A stretch of DNA of 11,800 nucleotides from Lachnospiraceae bacterium UBA7784 (GTDB taxonomy: Bacteria > Bacillota > Clostridia > Lachnospirales > Lachnospiraceae): contig DLDA01000034.1 of assembly GCA_002480925.1 (NCBI GenBank), positions 35,239 to 47,038 on the forward strand, read 5' to 3'. The notes under the pieces are model-generated. The model ran no database searches, was not told the origin of the DNA, and saw nothing but the letters and a program-made list of their open reading frames with translations. Positions 1-6,773 of this stretch are shown piece after piece (the stretch's first letter is position 1; each line of letters begins with the position of its first letter). A program made the translations under genes and the position numbers.

Positions 1-27
1 TGAGCTTAGCGAGCAGAACTTCCTTAT

Positions 28-59
28 AAGACCTCCTGATTTCAGGAGGTCTTTTTTTT
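28..59 (+). terminator. Intrinsic terminator of an upstream unit
   Basis: An 11-bp perfect stem (28-38 pairs with 43-53) closes a 4-base ATTT loop and runs into an unbroken T tract at 52-59. This is a textbook rho-independent terminator for + strand transcription. It ends a gene or RNA whose body lies before the window. Because the stem begins with AA and ends with TT, it could also work weakly on the opposite strand. Confidence 0.93.
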
Positions 60-71
60 ATGCCATAATTG

Positions 72-80
72 TGATATCAT
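72..80 (+). promoter_or_regulatory. Candidate extended -10 promoter for the LicD unit
   Basis: TGATATCAT at 72-80 is a TGn extended -10 joined to TATCAT (five of six consensus positions). The position 17 bases upstream falls in the T tract of the preceding terminator and offers only a poor -35, so an extended -10 promoter is the most likely reading. Transcription would start near 87. A strong ribosome binding site (AAGGAAGG, 108-115) precedes the ATG at 123. The placement between a terminator and a start codon supports the call, but the motif alone is weak. Confidence 0.4.
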
Positions 81-90
81 AATAAGGAAT

Positions 91-106
91 ATGTCACAAC
101 GGACAT
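91..106. other. Small inverted repeat in the 5' leader
   Basis: ATGTC (91-95) and GACAT (102-106) are inverted repeats with 5-bp arms and a 6-base spacer, sitting between the candidate promoter and the ribosome binding site of the LicD gene. This could be an operator half-site pair just downstream of the start point, or chance. An arm this short is expected fairly often in AT-rich DNA. Confidence 0.2.
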
Positions 107-122
107 AAAGGAAGGAAATGAT

Positions 123-1037
123 ATGGCTCTTGAGACTACGGATCTGTTCAGACAGGATCTGTCCCGGGCATTGGGACTCCATCAGCTGACACCCGCGGAG
201 ATAAAGAAGGTCCAGGGGGTCGTTTATTCGATCGCAAAGGACATAGCAGAGCTCTGTGAGGAGAATGACATTCCATATATGTTAGGCGGAGGATCAGCAC
301 TTGGGGCAGTAAGGCATCAGGGCTTCATACCCTGGGATGATGATCTGGATCTTAATGTATCAAGGAAGGATATAGACAGACTCTGCGATCTGATAGAGGA
401 GAAGTACCCTGAGAAGTACTATGTCGAGGCACCGCTTAGGACACCGGGCTACTACAGCTCCTTTGCCCAGGTCCAGCTTAAGGGTACGACGTTTAGGGAG
501 TACCTCTGGCAGGAGGACGGCAAGTGCGGTATCAAGGTCGACCTCTGGATCCTTGAGAATGTTTTCGATAATCCGCTTAAGCGCCGTATTCAGGGGATAC
601 TCTGTGACGGAGGCTCGCTTATTCTCTCCTGCATCAGGATGCATAAGGAAAAGAAAGCCTTTCTGCATCTGGCAGAAGGAAATAAAAGGGGACAGAGACT
701 TATAAGGATAAAGGCCGCGATAGGAGCGCTTCCTTCGCTTACCCCATGGTGGTGGTACAGGAGAGTACAGCATTTTTACTCCATGTGCCATGATGATCAT
801 TCGAAATATGTTTCATTTCCTGCCGGAAGGAAGCATTTTTTCGGAGAGATGTATGAGAGGGAAAAATACTGCGATACTGAAAGGATGAAATTCGAGAATT
901 TATATTTTCCGGTGACAAAGGACTATGACAATTATTTCCATGCCCTTTATCCGGGGGATTATATGCAGTTGCCGCCTGAGGAGAAACGTGAGCGGCATGT
1001 GCTTTATGAGCTGAAATTCAAGGAGGACGAAAGTTGA
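123..1037 (+). CDS. LicD family phosphotransferase
   Basis: A 304-residue cytoplasmic protein of the LicD family, whose members move phosphocholine or a related phospho-alcohol from a CDP-activated donor to a cell-surface glycan. The family signature is clear: GGGSALGAVRHQGF at residues 55-68 runs into PWDDDLDL (70-77), whose aspartates are the expected metal-binding residues of a nucleotidyltransferase fold. A second acidic motif, KVDLW, lies at 138-142, and the usual C-terminal YPGDYMQLPP segment is at 276-285. No signal peptide or membrane segment is seen. The ATG at 123 follows AAGGAAGG with good spacing. Its last four bases overlap the next gene, so the two are probably translated together. 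No choline uptake or CDP-choline gene is nearby. The CDP-polyol genes downstream make a polyol-phosphate donor as likely as choline, which is an inference. Confidence 0.88.
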   Translation: MALETTDLFRQDLSRALGLHQLTPAEIKKVQGVVYSIAKDIAELCEENDIPYMLGGGSALGAVRHQGFIPWDDDLDLNVSRKDIDRLCDLIEEKYPEKYYVEAPLRTPGYYSSFAQVQLKGTTFREYLWQEDGKCGIKVDLWILENVFDNPLKRRIQGILCDGGSLILSCIRMHKEKKAFLHLAEGNKRGQRLIRIKAAIGALPSLTPWWWYRRVQHFYSMCHDDHSKYVSFPAGRKHFFGEMYEREKYCDTERMKFENLYFPVTKDYDNYFHALYPGDYMQLPPEEKRERHVLYELKFKEDES

Positions 1038-2458
1038 CAAGGAAGAAGATCCTAATGAGGGCAGGGACCACAGTCCTTGAAAACCTCTACGCCACAAAAA
1101 CCATATTTGATAATGCTATAGGCGGAAATGTAGGGAATCTGATCTATGCGAACAGTGTCTTGAGAGCACTTATGACAGGTCAGGATGTAGAGATCGAGGC
1201 TGATCATTATTATGGTGAATTCGGGAAATACACTGATAGAGATGCTGAAAGAATAAACAGTGAGTATGAGGCCTATATCATTCCGTTTGCAGATGCATTC
1301 AGAAGCGACTTCATAAGATCTATGAAGCGACTGACATCCTTCATAAAGAAGCTTACCATACCGGTAGTGATAGTCGGAGTCGGAGTATCATCAGGCAGTC
1401 AGGGCAATATAATGGATCCTCTGCCGCAGGATGATGCTGTAAGGGAACTTGTTTCGGAGGTCCTTAAGCACTCTGCAATCGTCGGGGTAAGAGGTGAGTC
1501 GACCTACAGGTATCTTACCGAAAAACTAGGCTTCCCAGAGGATTCGGTTACAGTTATTGGATGTCCGTCTATGTATACCTTTGGCCCTGATCTTACTCTT
1601 AAAAAAGAGGCTGATCTGAAACCGGAGTCAAGGATAATCATCACGGACACGAGATACAGTTCTCCGGGAGAATATATAGGAGATGAGATCCAGAAATTCC
1701 TTATCGGTGTTTCCGAGGAGTATCCGGACTTTACCTTTATCCCGCAGCTTGTCAGAGAGCTGAAGGAAATATATATAGGAGCTCCGTACAGCAGGGATAA
1801 GTCCATACTCTATCCTGGAGATCTGGATGCAGAGCTGTTTAAGGATGGAAGGGCGAAGTTTTTCCTTAACGTTCCGACCTGGCTTGATTTTGCTTCAGAG
1901 GCGGATTTCGCTGTGGGACCGCGGATCCATGGAAGTATAGCTCCTGTGCTTGCCGGGACGCCGTCACTTGCAATAGTAAAGGACATCAGGATGAAGGAGC
2001 TTGTCACATATCATCACCTGGCTCATGTGGATATAAGTGAGGTTCATGCGGATTCCAGACTTGCTGATCTGATCGAGGGAAAGGATTTTCATGAATTCGA
2101 GAAATATCAGGAAGAGAATTTCATCCACTATCTTGATTTCCTCCATAAGAATGGACTTTCGACTATCTATGATAAGGATATCCATATAAAGGAGGCTCCT
2201 CTTGATAAAAGGCTTGAAGGATTGAAGCTTTATGGAGCCGTGACTCCGTTTTCTACGGCCTCGCACAAGGAAAGACTTCGTCGTGAGGGGGAATATTTTT
2301 TTCGCGAGGAAGCTACGATTAAGGAGCTTAAGGACAGGATAAATGAGAAAAACCGCATAATAAGCGGACTTCACAGGTCTCTTGAGGAAGCAGAGAAGAA
2401 AAGCTTGTTTGAAAGCCTCAGGAAGATCAGGCATCGTCTTAAGAAAAATAGTATTTGA
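1034..2458 (+). CDS. Polysaccharide pyruvyl transferase family protein
   Basis: A 474-residue protein of the polysaccharide pyruvyl transferase family (CsaB/WcaK type), which typically adds a ketal pyruvate from phosphoenolpyruvate to a sugar of a surface polymer. Family features include an N-terminal GNVGN loop (31-35), a hydrophobic VVIVGVGVSS strand (111-120), the VRGESTYRYL segment (152-161), IGCPSM (175-180), and the hallmark GPRIHGS (295-301) followed by LAGTPSLAI (306-314). The last 60 residues lie outside the usual catalytic core. They are charged and heptad-like (about 424-456), suggesting a coiled coil, and end in a basic tail. The start is TTG at 1034, overlapping the LicD stop in a TTGA arrangement and preceded by AAGGAGG ending at 1026. 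The acceptor is unknown. Transfer of a group other than pyruvate cannot be excluded, since the family is diverse. Confidence 0.82.
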   Translation: MTRKKILMRAGTTVLENLYATKTIFDNAIGGNVGNLIYANSVLRALMTGQDVEIEADHYYGEFGKYTDRDAERINSEYEAYIIPFADAFRSDFIRSMKRLTSFIKKLTIPVVIVGVGVSSGSQGNIMDPLPQDDAVRELVSEVLKHSAIVGVRGESTYRYLTEKLGFPEDSVTVIGCPSMYTFGPDLTLKKEADLKPESRIIITDTRYSSPGEYIGDEIQKFLIGVSEEYPDFTFIPQLVRELKEIYIGAPYSRDKSILYPGDLDAELFKDGRAKFFLNVPTWLDFASEADFAVGPRIHGSIAPVLAGTPSLAIVKDIRMKELVTYHHLAHVDISEVHADSRLADLIEGKDFHEFEKYQEENFIHYLDFLHKNGLSTIYDKDIHIKEAPLDKRLEGLKLYGAVTPFSTASHKERLRREGEYFFREEATIKELKDRINEKNRIISGLHRSLEEAEKKSLFESLRKIRHRLKKNSI

Positions 2459-2474
2459 AGCGTAAGAATTGGTG

Positions 2475-2503
2475 TTTACAAGGCTTAGCTTATCATTTAT
2501 AAT
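2475..2503 (+). promoter_or_regulatory. Near-consensus sigma-A promoter of the CDP-polyol operon
   Basis: TTTACA (2475-2480) and a perfect TATAAT (2498-2503) are separated by exactly 17 bases, giving a predicted start near 2510 and a leader of about 35 bases. AAAGGAAAG (2531-2539) provides the ribosome binding site for the ATG at 2545. No terminator is visible between the preceding gene (stop at 2458) and this promoter, so it may be an internal promoter within a longer unit. Confidence 0.72.
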
Positions 2504-2544
2504 AATCAGATATTTTTGTAAAGCATAAGTAAAGGAAAGATAAA

Positions 2545-3600
2545 ATGAAAGTACTTAATCTTCATAAACCAGGTGATATCCGATGTGAGGAGGTTCCTGC
2601 TCCGACTCCGGGAGAGGGAGAGGTCCTTTTAAAGGTCATGGCCTGCGGTATATGCTCGTCGGATGAAGCCAGGATCTTTAAGGATGGCGCCCATGTGATG
2701 CCTATAGTTCCGGGACATGAGTTCGCGGGACAGGTGGAGGCAGTAGGTGAGGGAGTCGATAAGAGCCTGATCGGTAAAAAGGCAAGCGTATTTCCTATGC
2801 TGCCTTGCTTTGAGTGCCCGTCCTGTAAAAAGGGCGATTATGCGACCTGTTCCAATTACAAATACTATGGCTCGAGAAATGACGGAGGCATGGGTGAATA
2901 CAGATGCATAAAGGCCTGGAACTTAAATATTCTCGATGATTCGGTCGATTACTGTGTTGCTGCACTGTCAGAGCCTTCTGCAGTAGGACATCACGCAGCA
3001 GAGGTCGGCGGGGTGAAGAAGGGCGACAAGGTCCTTGTCATAGGCTCCGGTACCATAGGACTTCTGATCGGCTTCTTTGCCCAGACCAAGGGCGCAGAGG
3101 TCTATATAGGAGCTAGAAGAAAGGAGTCGGCAGAGTTTGCGGCTTCTCTTGGTTTTTCAACAATAGACACCAATAATACAGCAGATCAGGTGGCAGCAGC
3201 GACCGATGGCAATGGAATGGATGTCGTCTTCGAGGCGGTAGGCTCCAATAAGTGCCTTATCGATGCCATAGAGTCGGTTGCAGCAGGCGGGACCTTAGTT
3301 ACCGTAGGTAATCCAGCCGGTGATATGGATCTTCCGAGGGATGTATACTGGAGGATACTTCGCAAGCAGCTGACAGTAAAGGGTACCTGGAACTCATCCT
3401 ATTCGGATAAGGCAAATGACTGGCATGAGGTTGCGGGAATTATGAAGGACAAAAAGATCCCTTTTGAAAAGCTTATCACAAGAAAGTACAGCCTGTCCCA
3501 GTGCGATGAGGCATTTGATTTCTTCAGGGACCACAGCATACAGAAGTCAAGAGTAATGTTTGTAATGCACGAGAAGGAAAGTGAGGCATATAATGGCTGA
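2545..3600 (+). CDS. Zinc-dependent polyol-phosphate dehydrogenase (TarJ/GatD type)
   Basis: A 351-residue medium-chain dehydrogenase/reductase. The catalytic zinc site is intact: C37 in the CGICSSD motif, H58-E59 in PGHEF, and E144 in SEP. The structural zinc site has four cysteines at 88, 91, 94 and 102 with the standard spacing. The nucleotide fold is marked by GSGTIG (168-173). The strand after it ends in GARR (190-193) with no acidic residue, which fits NADP(H) better than NAD(H), as in TarJ. By context, next to a pentulose-phosphate epimerase and a TarI-like cytidylyltransferase, the likely reaction is reduction of a pentulose-5-phosphate to a pentitol-5-phosphate. By sequence alone it could equally be a galactitol-1-phosphate or other alditol dehydrogenase. 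It is the first gene after the 2475-2503 promoter and overlaps the next gene by 8 bases. Confidence 0.83.
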   Translation: MKVLNLHKPGDIRCEEVPAPTPGEGEVLLKVMACGICSSDEARIFKDGAHVMPIVPGHEFAGQVEAVGEGVDKSLIGKKASVFPMLPCFECPSCKKGDYATCSNYKYYGSRNDGGMGEYRCIKAWNLNILDDSVDYCVAALSEPSAVGHHAAEVGGVKKGDKVLVIGSGTIGLLIGFFAQTKGAEVYIGARRKESAEFAASLGFSTIDTNNTADQVAAATDGNGMDVVFEAVGSNKCLIDAIESVAAGGTLVTVGNPAGDMDLPRDVYWRILRKQLTVKGTWNSSYSDKANDWHEVAGIMKDKKIPFEKLITRKYSLSQCDEAFDFFRDHSIQKSRVMFVMHEKESEAYNG

Positions 3601-4315
3601 TTCAAAGAGCTCTGCGATTCCGGCCCGTCAGCCGGGAAAGATATCTGCATCTATGATGTGTGCAGGACTTGACAAGATTTTTTACTATCTGACCGAATTC
3701 AAGGAGGCAAAGCTTGAGTTCCTTCATATAGATGTTATGGACGGGCAGTTCGTTCCTAACTTCGCGCTTGGTACTGATTATGCCAAGAGTCTTCGGAGGA
3801 TAACCGACATACCATTCGATTTCCATTTCCTGACCATGGATCCGCTTGAGAAGATGAGCTGGTTCGATATCAGGGAGGGAGATCAGGTCGCTTTTCATTA
3901 TGAAAACAACACTCATATAGCAGAGTGTCTGCAGTACCTTAAGAGACTCTCGGCTACCGCTCTTGTAGCTATAAACCCTGAGACTGATTACAGGGTGTTA
4001 GATCCTTATCTCGATGATCTTGACGGAGTTCTGGCTATGACGGTTCATCCGGGATTTGCAGGAAAGAAGCTTGTACCTTCTACAATGGATAAGGTCAAGG
4101 AGATGAGGGAATATTTTCATTCCATAGGAAAGGATGACCTTATAATCGAGGTGGACGGCAATATCACAATAGAGAATGCCAGAAAGCTTTATGAAAGAGG
4201 AGCCGATGTATTTGTGGCCGGGTCATCATCACTTTTCCATAAGGGAGAGACAGCAGTAAGCGAGGTCATAAGACAGAAGAGACTTGCAATCGGCTGGAAG
4301 GAGGAGGATCTGTGA
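3593..4315 (+). CDS. rpe: Divergent ribulose-phosphate 3-epimerase
   Basis: A 240-residue TIM-barrel protein of the ribulose-5-phosphate 3-epimerase family, which interconverts D-ribulose-5-P and D-xylulose-5-P. All metal and acid-base positions are present: H45 and D47 in LHIDVMDG, H78, and D188 in EVDGN. S20 near the N-terminus and M49 and M149 also match the family. Several normally fixed neighbours differ. HLM is HFL (78-80), the usual NPGFGGQ loop reads HPGFAGK (152-158), and VDGG is VDGN (187-190). A 16-residue N-terminal extension precedes the first barrel strand. The ATG at 3593 is preferred over the upstream GTG at 3581: the extra MRHI residues match nothing in the family, and the AAGGAAAG element would sit too close to the GTG. 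The gene sits between the reductase and cytidylyltransferase, implying a dedicated role in supplying the pentulose phosphate rather than housekeeping pentose metabolism. Confidence 0.85.
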   Translation: MADSKSSAIPARQPGKISASMMCAGLDKIFYYLTEFKEAKLEFLHIDVMDGQFVPNFALGTDYAKSLRRITDIPFDFHFLTMDPLEKMSWFDIREGDQVAFHYENNTHIAECLQYLKRLSATALVAINPETDYRVLDPYLDDLDGVLAMTVHPGFAGKKLVPSTMDKVKEMREYFHSIGKDDLIIEVDGNITIENARKLYERGADVFVAGSSSLFHKGETAVSEVIRQKRLAIGWKEEDL

Positions 4316-5034
4316 TGAGATATGCAGCTATCCTTGCCGGTGGAGTAGGAAACCGGATGAAATCAGCCCATATTCCCAAGCAGTTCTTAGAGATCGCCGG
4401 AAAGCCCATAATCATCTGGACTCTCGAAAGGATCATGAAGTCAGCTCTTTTCGATGAGATAATCATAGCCATCCATCCTGAGTGGAACGAGTACTTAAAG
4501 ACCATGATAAGGGACAGGGATCTGAACAGGAGCTATGTAAAGGTCATCGATGGAGGAAAGGAAAGGCTTGACACTATAAGGAATGTCATAGACTACATTG
4601 ATAAGACTCATGGTATAAACGATTCTGACAAGATCCTTATCCATGATGCTGTACGTCCTTTCGTGACAGATAAGATCATGAAGGATTCAATGGATGCCTT
4701 AGACCAGTATCCGGCAGTAGTCGCAGCTATTCCGGCAACAGATACAATGCTATGGATAGAGGATGGCACCAAGGTGGATTCAATGCCTGCAAGAAGCAAG
4801 CTTTTTCATGGGCAGGCGCCTGATTCCTTCCAGCTTACAGTGTTAAGGGATTCTCTTGACTCCCTAAGCGACGAGGAAAAGGAGACGATCACAGGAACAG
4901 CCCAGATCTGTCTTACCAAGGGTATAGAAATACATACTATTCCGGGAGATGTGGAGAATATCAAGCTGACAAGCGATGGCGATCTGATGATAGCTGAGGG
5001 GATAATGCGCGAAAGAATAGAGAGAGACAAATGA
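4315..5034 (+). CDS. IspD/TarI-family CDP-polyol cytidylyltransferase
   Basis: A 239-residue nucleotidyltransferase of the IspD/TarI family, which couples CTP to a polyol phosphate, giving CDP-ribitol in TarI or CDP-methylerythritol in IspD. The CTP-binding loop LAGGVGNRM (7-15), PKQFL (21-25), GGKERLDT (80-87), HDAVRPF (110-116) and the C-terminal GDVENIKLTS (211-220) are all present. The first strand (YAAILAGG) and operon context resemble TarI more than IspD. The segment that is normally QTPQ reads QAPDSF (167-172), a departure near the active site. A GTG at 4312 would overlap the previous stop as GTGA and add one residue. The ATG at 4315 is preferred, with AAGGAGGAGG (4298-4307) serving either. 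Most likely it makes CDP-ribitol or another CDP-pentitol. A methylerythritol role cannot be ruled out but does not fit the neighbours. Confidence 0.85.
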   Translation: MRYAAILAGGVGNRMKSAHIPKQFLEIAGKPIIIWTLERIMKSALFDEIIIAIHPEWNEYLKTMIRDRDLNRSYVKVIDGGKERLDTIRNVIDYIDKTHGINDSDKILIHDAVRPFVTDKIMKDSMDALDQYPAVVAAIPATDTMLWIEDGTKVDSMPARSKLFHGQAPDSFQLTVLRDSLDSLSDEEKETITGTAQICLTKGIEIHTIPGDVENIKLTSDGDLMIAEGIMRERIERDK

Positions 5035-6761
5035 TGGAAGAACACAGCGGTATAATAGTAGATGAGGTGCATTTTGCCAGAGTGCTTCTGCATGTAAGCG
5101 GCCATATCACAGAAGATGTAGGTGAACTGTCAAAGGCCAGCATATATATAAAGGACTCCTATCACGGTAAGCTTAAGCCCTCACATCTGGACTTCGACCG
5201 CAAGCTAAGAAGGTTTCATATAGTCTATCATATTCTGGGAGCAAACAACTCTTATCCTATAGAGACAGGAGATTACTACCTGCGTCTTAAAAATCATGGA
5301 GAGAAGTATTATTCATATCTGGCCCCTGCCCTGAGGAACTGCGAGAAAGACGGAAGGCTTAAGTATATTCCGGCTCAGCAGGATATCGACAGTGGCGATA
5401 CAGATAAAAAGCCCTTCCAGTTTACCTTTTCAAGGAATACTGCAAAGCATGGCAGAGAGATCTTCGAGATGTTTTCGATGATGGATCTCGATGAGGATAC
5501 TCTGTATTTCAGAGTGCGCTACCAGCCCCAGCTTGAGGATATGGGTATCATCTACAACATGAAGCAGCGCTTCAGGGAGTGGAAGGCCAATACCAGAAAG
5601 GCATTCAATCCATTTAAGGAGAGCATTCTGATAAAGAAATTCAACAGATATGAGGAGAAGAGGAAAAAGCTGCGGGCAGCAGGCAGGAAGCCGACTATTC
5701 TTTTTGCATCAGGCTCCAGAAGCTCTCTGAGTGGAAATGAGGAGTATATCTACAATAGGATGAAGGAGAGGAATCTCCTTAATGATTATAATATCCTGTT
5801 CAATTTCAAATCAAATATAAACGAGCGCTACGGGACCATAGGATCATTCAAGTTCACAAAGCAGCTTGCTATGAGTGACATAATAATGATCGACGATTTC
5901 CTTCCTTTCGTCTATAAGTTCGACTATCCTTGCGATGTGAAATTCGTCCAGGTCTGGCATGCCTGCGGCGCATTCAAGTCTCTCGGATTTGAAAGGGAGG
6001 GCAAGCCGGGCGCTCCAAAGACAAACACCAGGGTGCATAAGTGCTATACCCATATGCCTGTAAGCTCAGAGCATTCCGGCAGACACCATGCCGAGGCCTT
6101 CGGACTTCCTGAGAAGGTTTTCCTTCCTATAGGGATTCCAAGGACAGATATTTTCTTCGATGAAGAGTATAAGAAAAGCATGGTAGAAAAGCTCCGTCAG
6201 GAATACCCTATTATAAAGCGCAGGGACAGGGTATATCTCTATGCGCCTACATTCCGTGGAAATAATGCGGTGGATGCTCATTTCCCTATGGAAAGAGTTG
6301 ACTGGAAGAAATGGGGAGCTTTCCTCAAAGAGAGAAATGAGCTCCTTCTTGTCAAGATGCATCCATTTGTGAAGGAATCGATTGATATTCCTGAGGAATA
6401 CAGGGAATATATAATCGATATGTCTGAATACAGGGAGGTAAATGACATTCTCTTCATTACTGATGTGATGATAACCGATTATTCCTCAGTAATGTATGAG
6501 TTTTCACTGCTTAGAAGGCCTATGTATTTCTTTGCCTTTGATCAGAGAATGTATGAGAACAGCCGTGATTTCTATGAGCCATATGAGGAGACGGTTCCGT
6601 CGCCATCTGTCATAGTAAAGACCTTCCCGGCTCTTCTGCACGCGCTTTCTGATACTGAGAACTATGATTATCAGGCGCTTGATAGGTTTGTGAAGAAGAA
6701 TTTTACATATACAGACGGTAAGTCAACTGACAGGTTTATCGATCAGATAATATTAAAGTAA
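5031..6761 (+). CDS. CDP-glycerol/CDP-ribitol polyol-phosphate transferase (TagF/TarL-like)
   Basis: A 576-residue protein of the CDP-glycerol glycerophosphotransferase family, which transfers glycerol- or ribitol-phosphate from a CDP donor to a lipid-linked or glycan acceptor at the inner membrane face. Residues 1-165 form a beta-rich N-terminal domain often found in Lachnospiraceae members. The catalytic GT-B-like part starts near 220 (KPTILFASGSRSS). Its motifs are QVWHACGAFKSLG (307-319, with H310 at the catalytic histidine position), PIGIPRTDIFF (366-376), YAPTFRGN (404-411), KMHPF (442-446, with the second histidine H444) and ITDYSSVMYEF (481-491). The usual WHG is WHA here. No membrane helix is seen, so attachment would be peripheral. 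ATG at 5031 overlaps the preceding stop as ATGA, and a second ATG at 5034 is possible. The ribosome binding site is weak, pointing to translational coupling. The donor is probably the CDP-pentitol made by the three genes before it. Confidence 0.86.
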   Translation: MMEEHSGIIVDEVHFARVLLHVSGHITEDVGELSKASIYIKDSYHGKLKPSHLDFDRKLRRFHIVYHILGANNSYPIETGDYYLRLKNHGEKYYSYLAPALRNCEKDGRLKYIPAQQDIDSGDTDKKPFQFTFSRNTAKHGREIFEMFSMMDLDEDTLYFRVRYQPQLEDMGIIYNMKQRFREWKANTRKAFNPFKESILIKKFNRYEEKRKKLRAAGRKPTILFASGSRSSLSGNEEYIYNRMKERNLLNDYNILFNFKSNINERYGTIGSFKFTKQLAMSDIIMIDDFLPFVYKFDYPCDVKFVQVWHACGAFKSLGFEREGKPGAPKTNTRVHKCYTHMPVSSEHSGRHHAEAFGLPEKVFLPIGIPRTDIFFDEEYKKSMVEKLRQEYPIIKRRDRVYLYAPTFRGNNAVDAHFPMERVDWKKWGAFLKERNELLLVKMHPFVKESIDIPEEYREYIIDMSEYREVNDILFITDVMITDYSSVMYEFSLLRRPMYFFAFDQRMYENSRDFYEPYEETVPSPSVIVKTFPALLHALSDTENYDYQALDRFVKKNFTYTDGKSTDRFIDQIILK

Positions 6762-6773
6762 AGGAGTGATATT

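Noticed and set aside
1..29. Tail of an upstream protein gene (frame 3 is open to a TAA at 27-29)
   Set aside because: Only eight codons are visible and none is recognisable. The terminator shows something ends here, but not whether it is a protein gene or an RNA.
360..800. Reverse-strand reading frame of 146 codons inside the LicD gene
   Set aside because: It lies wholly within a well-supported gene, lacks a ribosome binding site and has no recognisable motif.
123..1037. Phosphocholine transferase as a firm functional call
   Set aside because: The LicD family is certain, but nothing in the window makes or imports choline, so the donor is left open.
3581..3592. GTG start four codons upstream for the epimerase
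   Set aside because: The ribosome binding element would lie almost against the GTG, and the added residues match nothing in the family.
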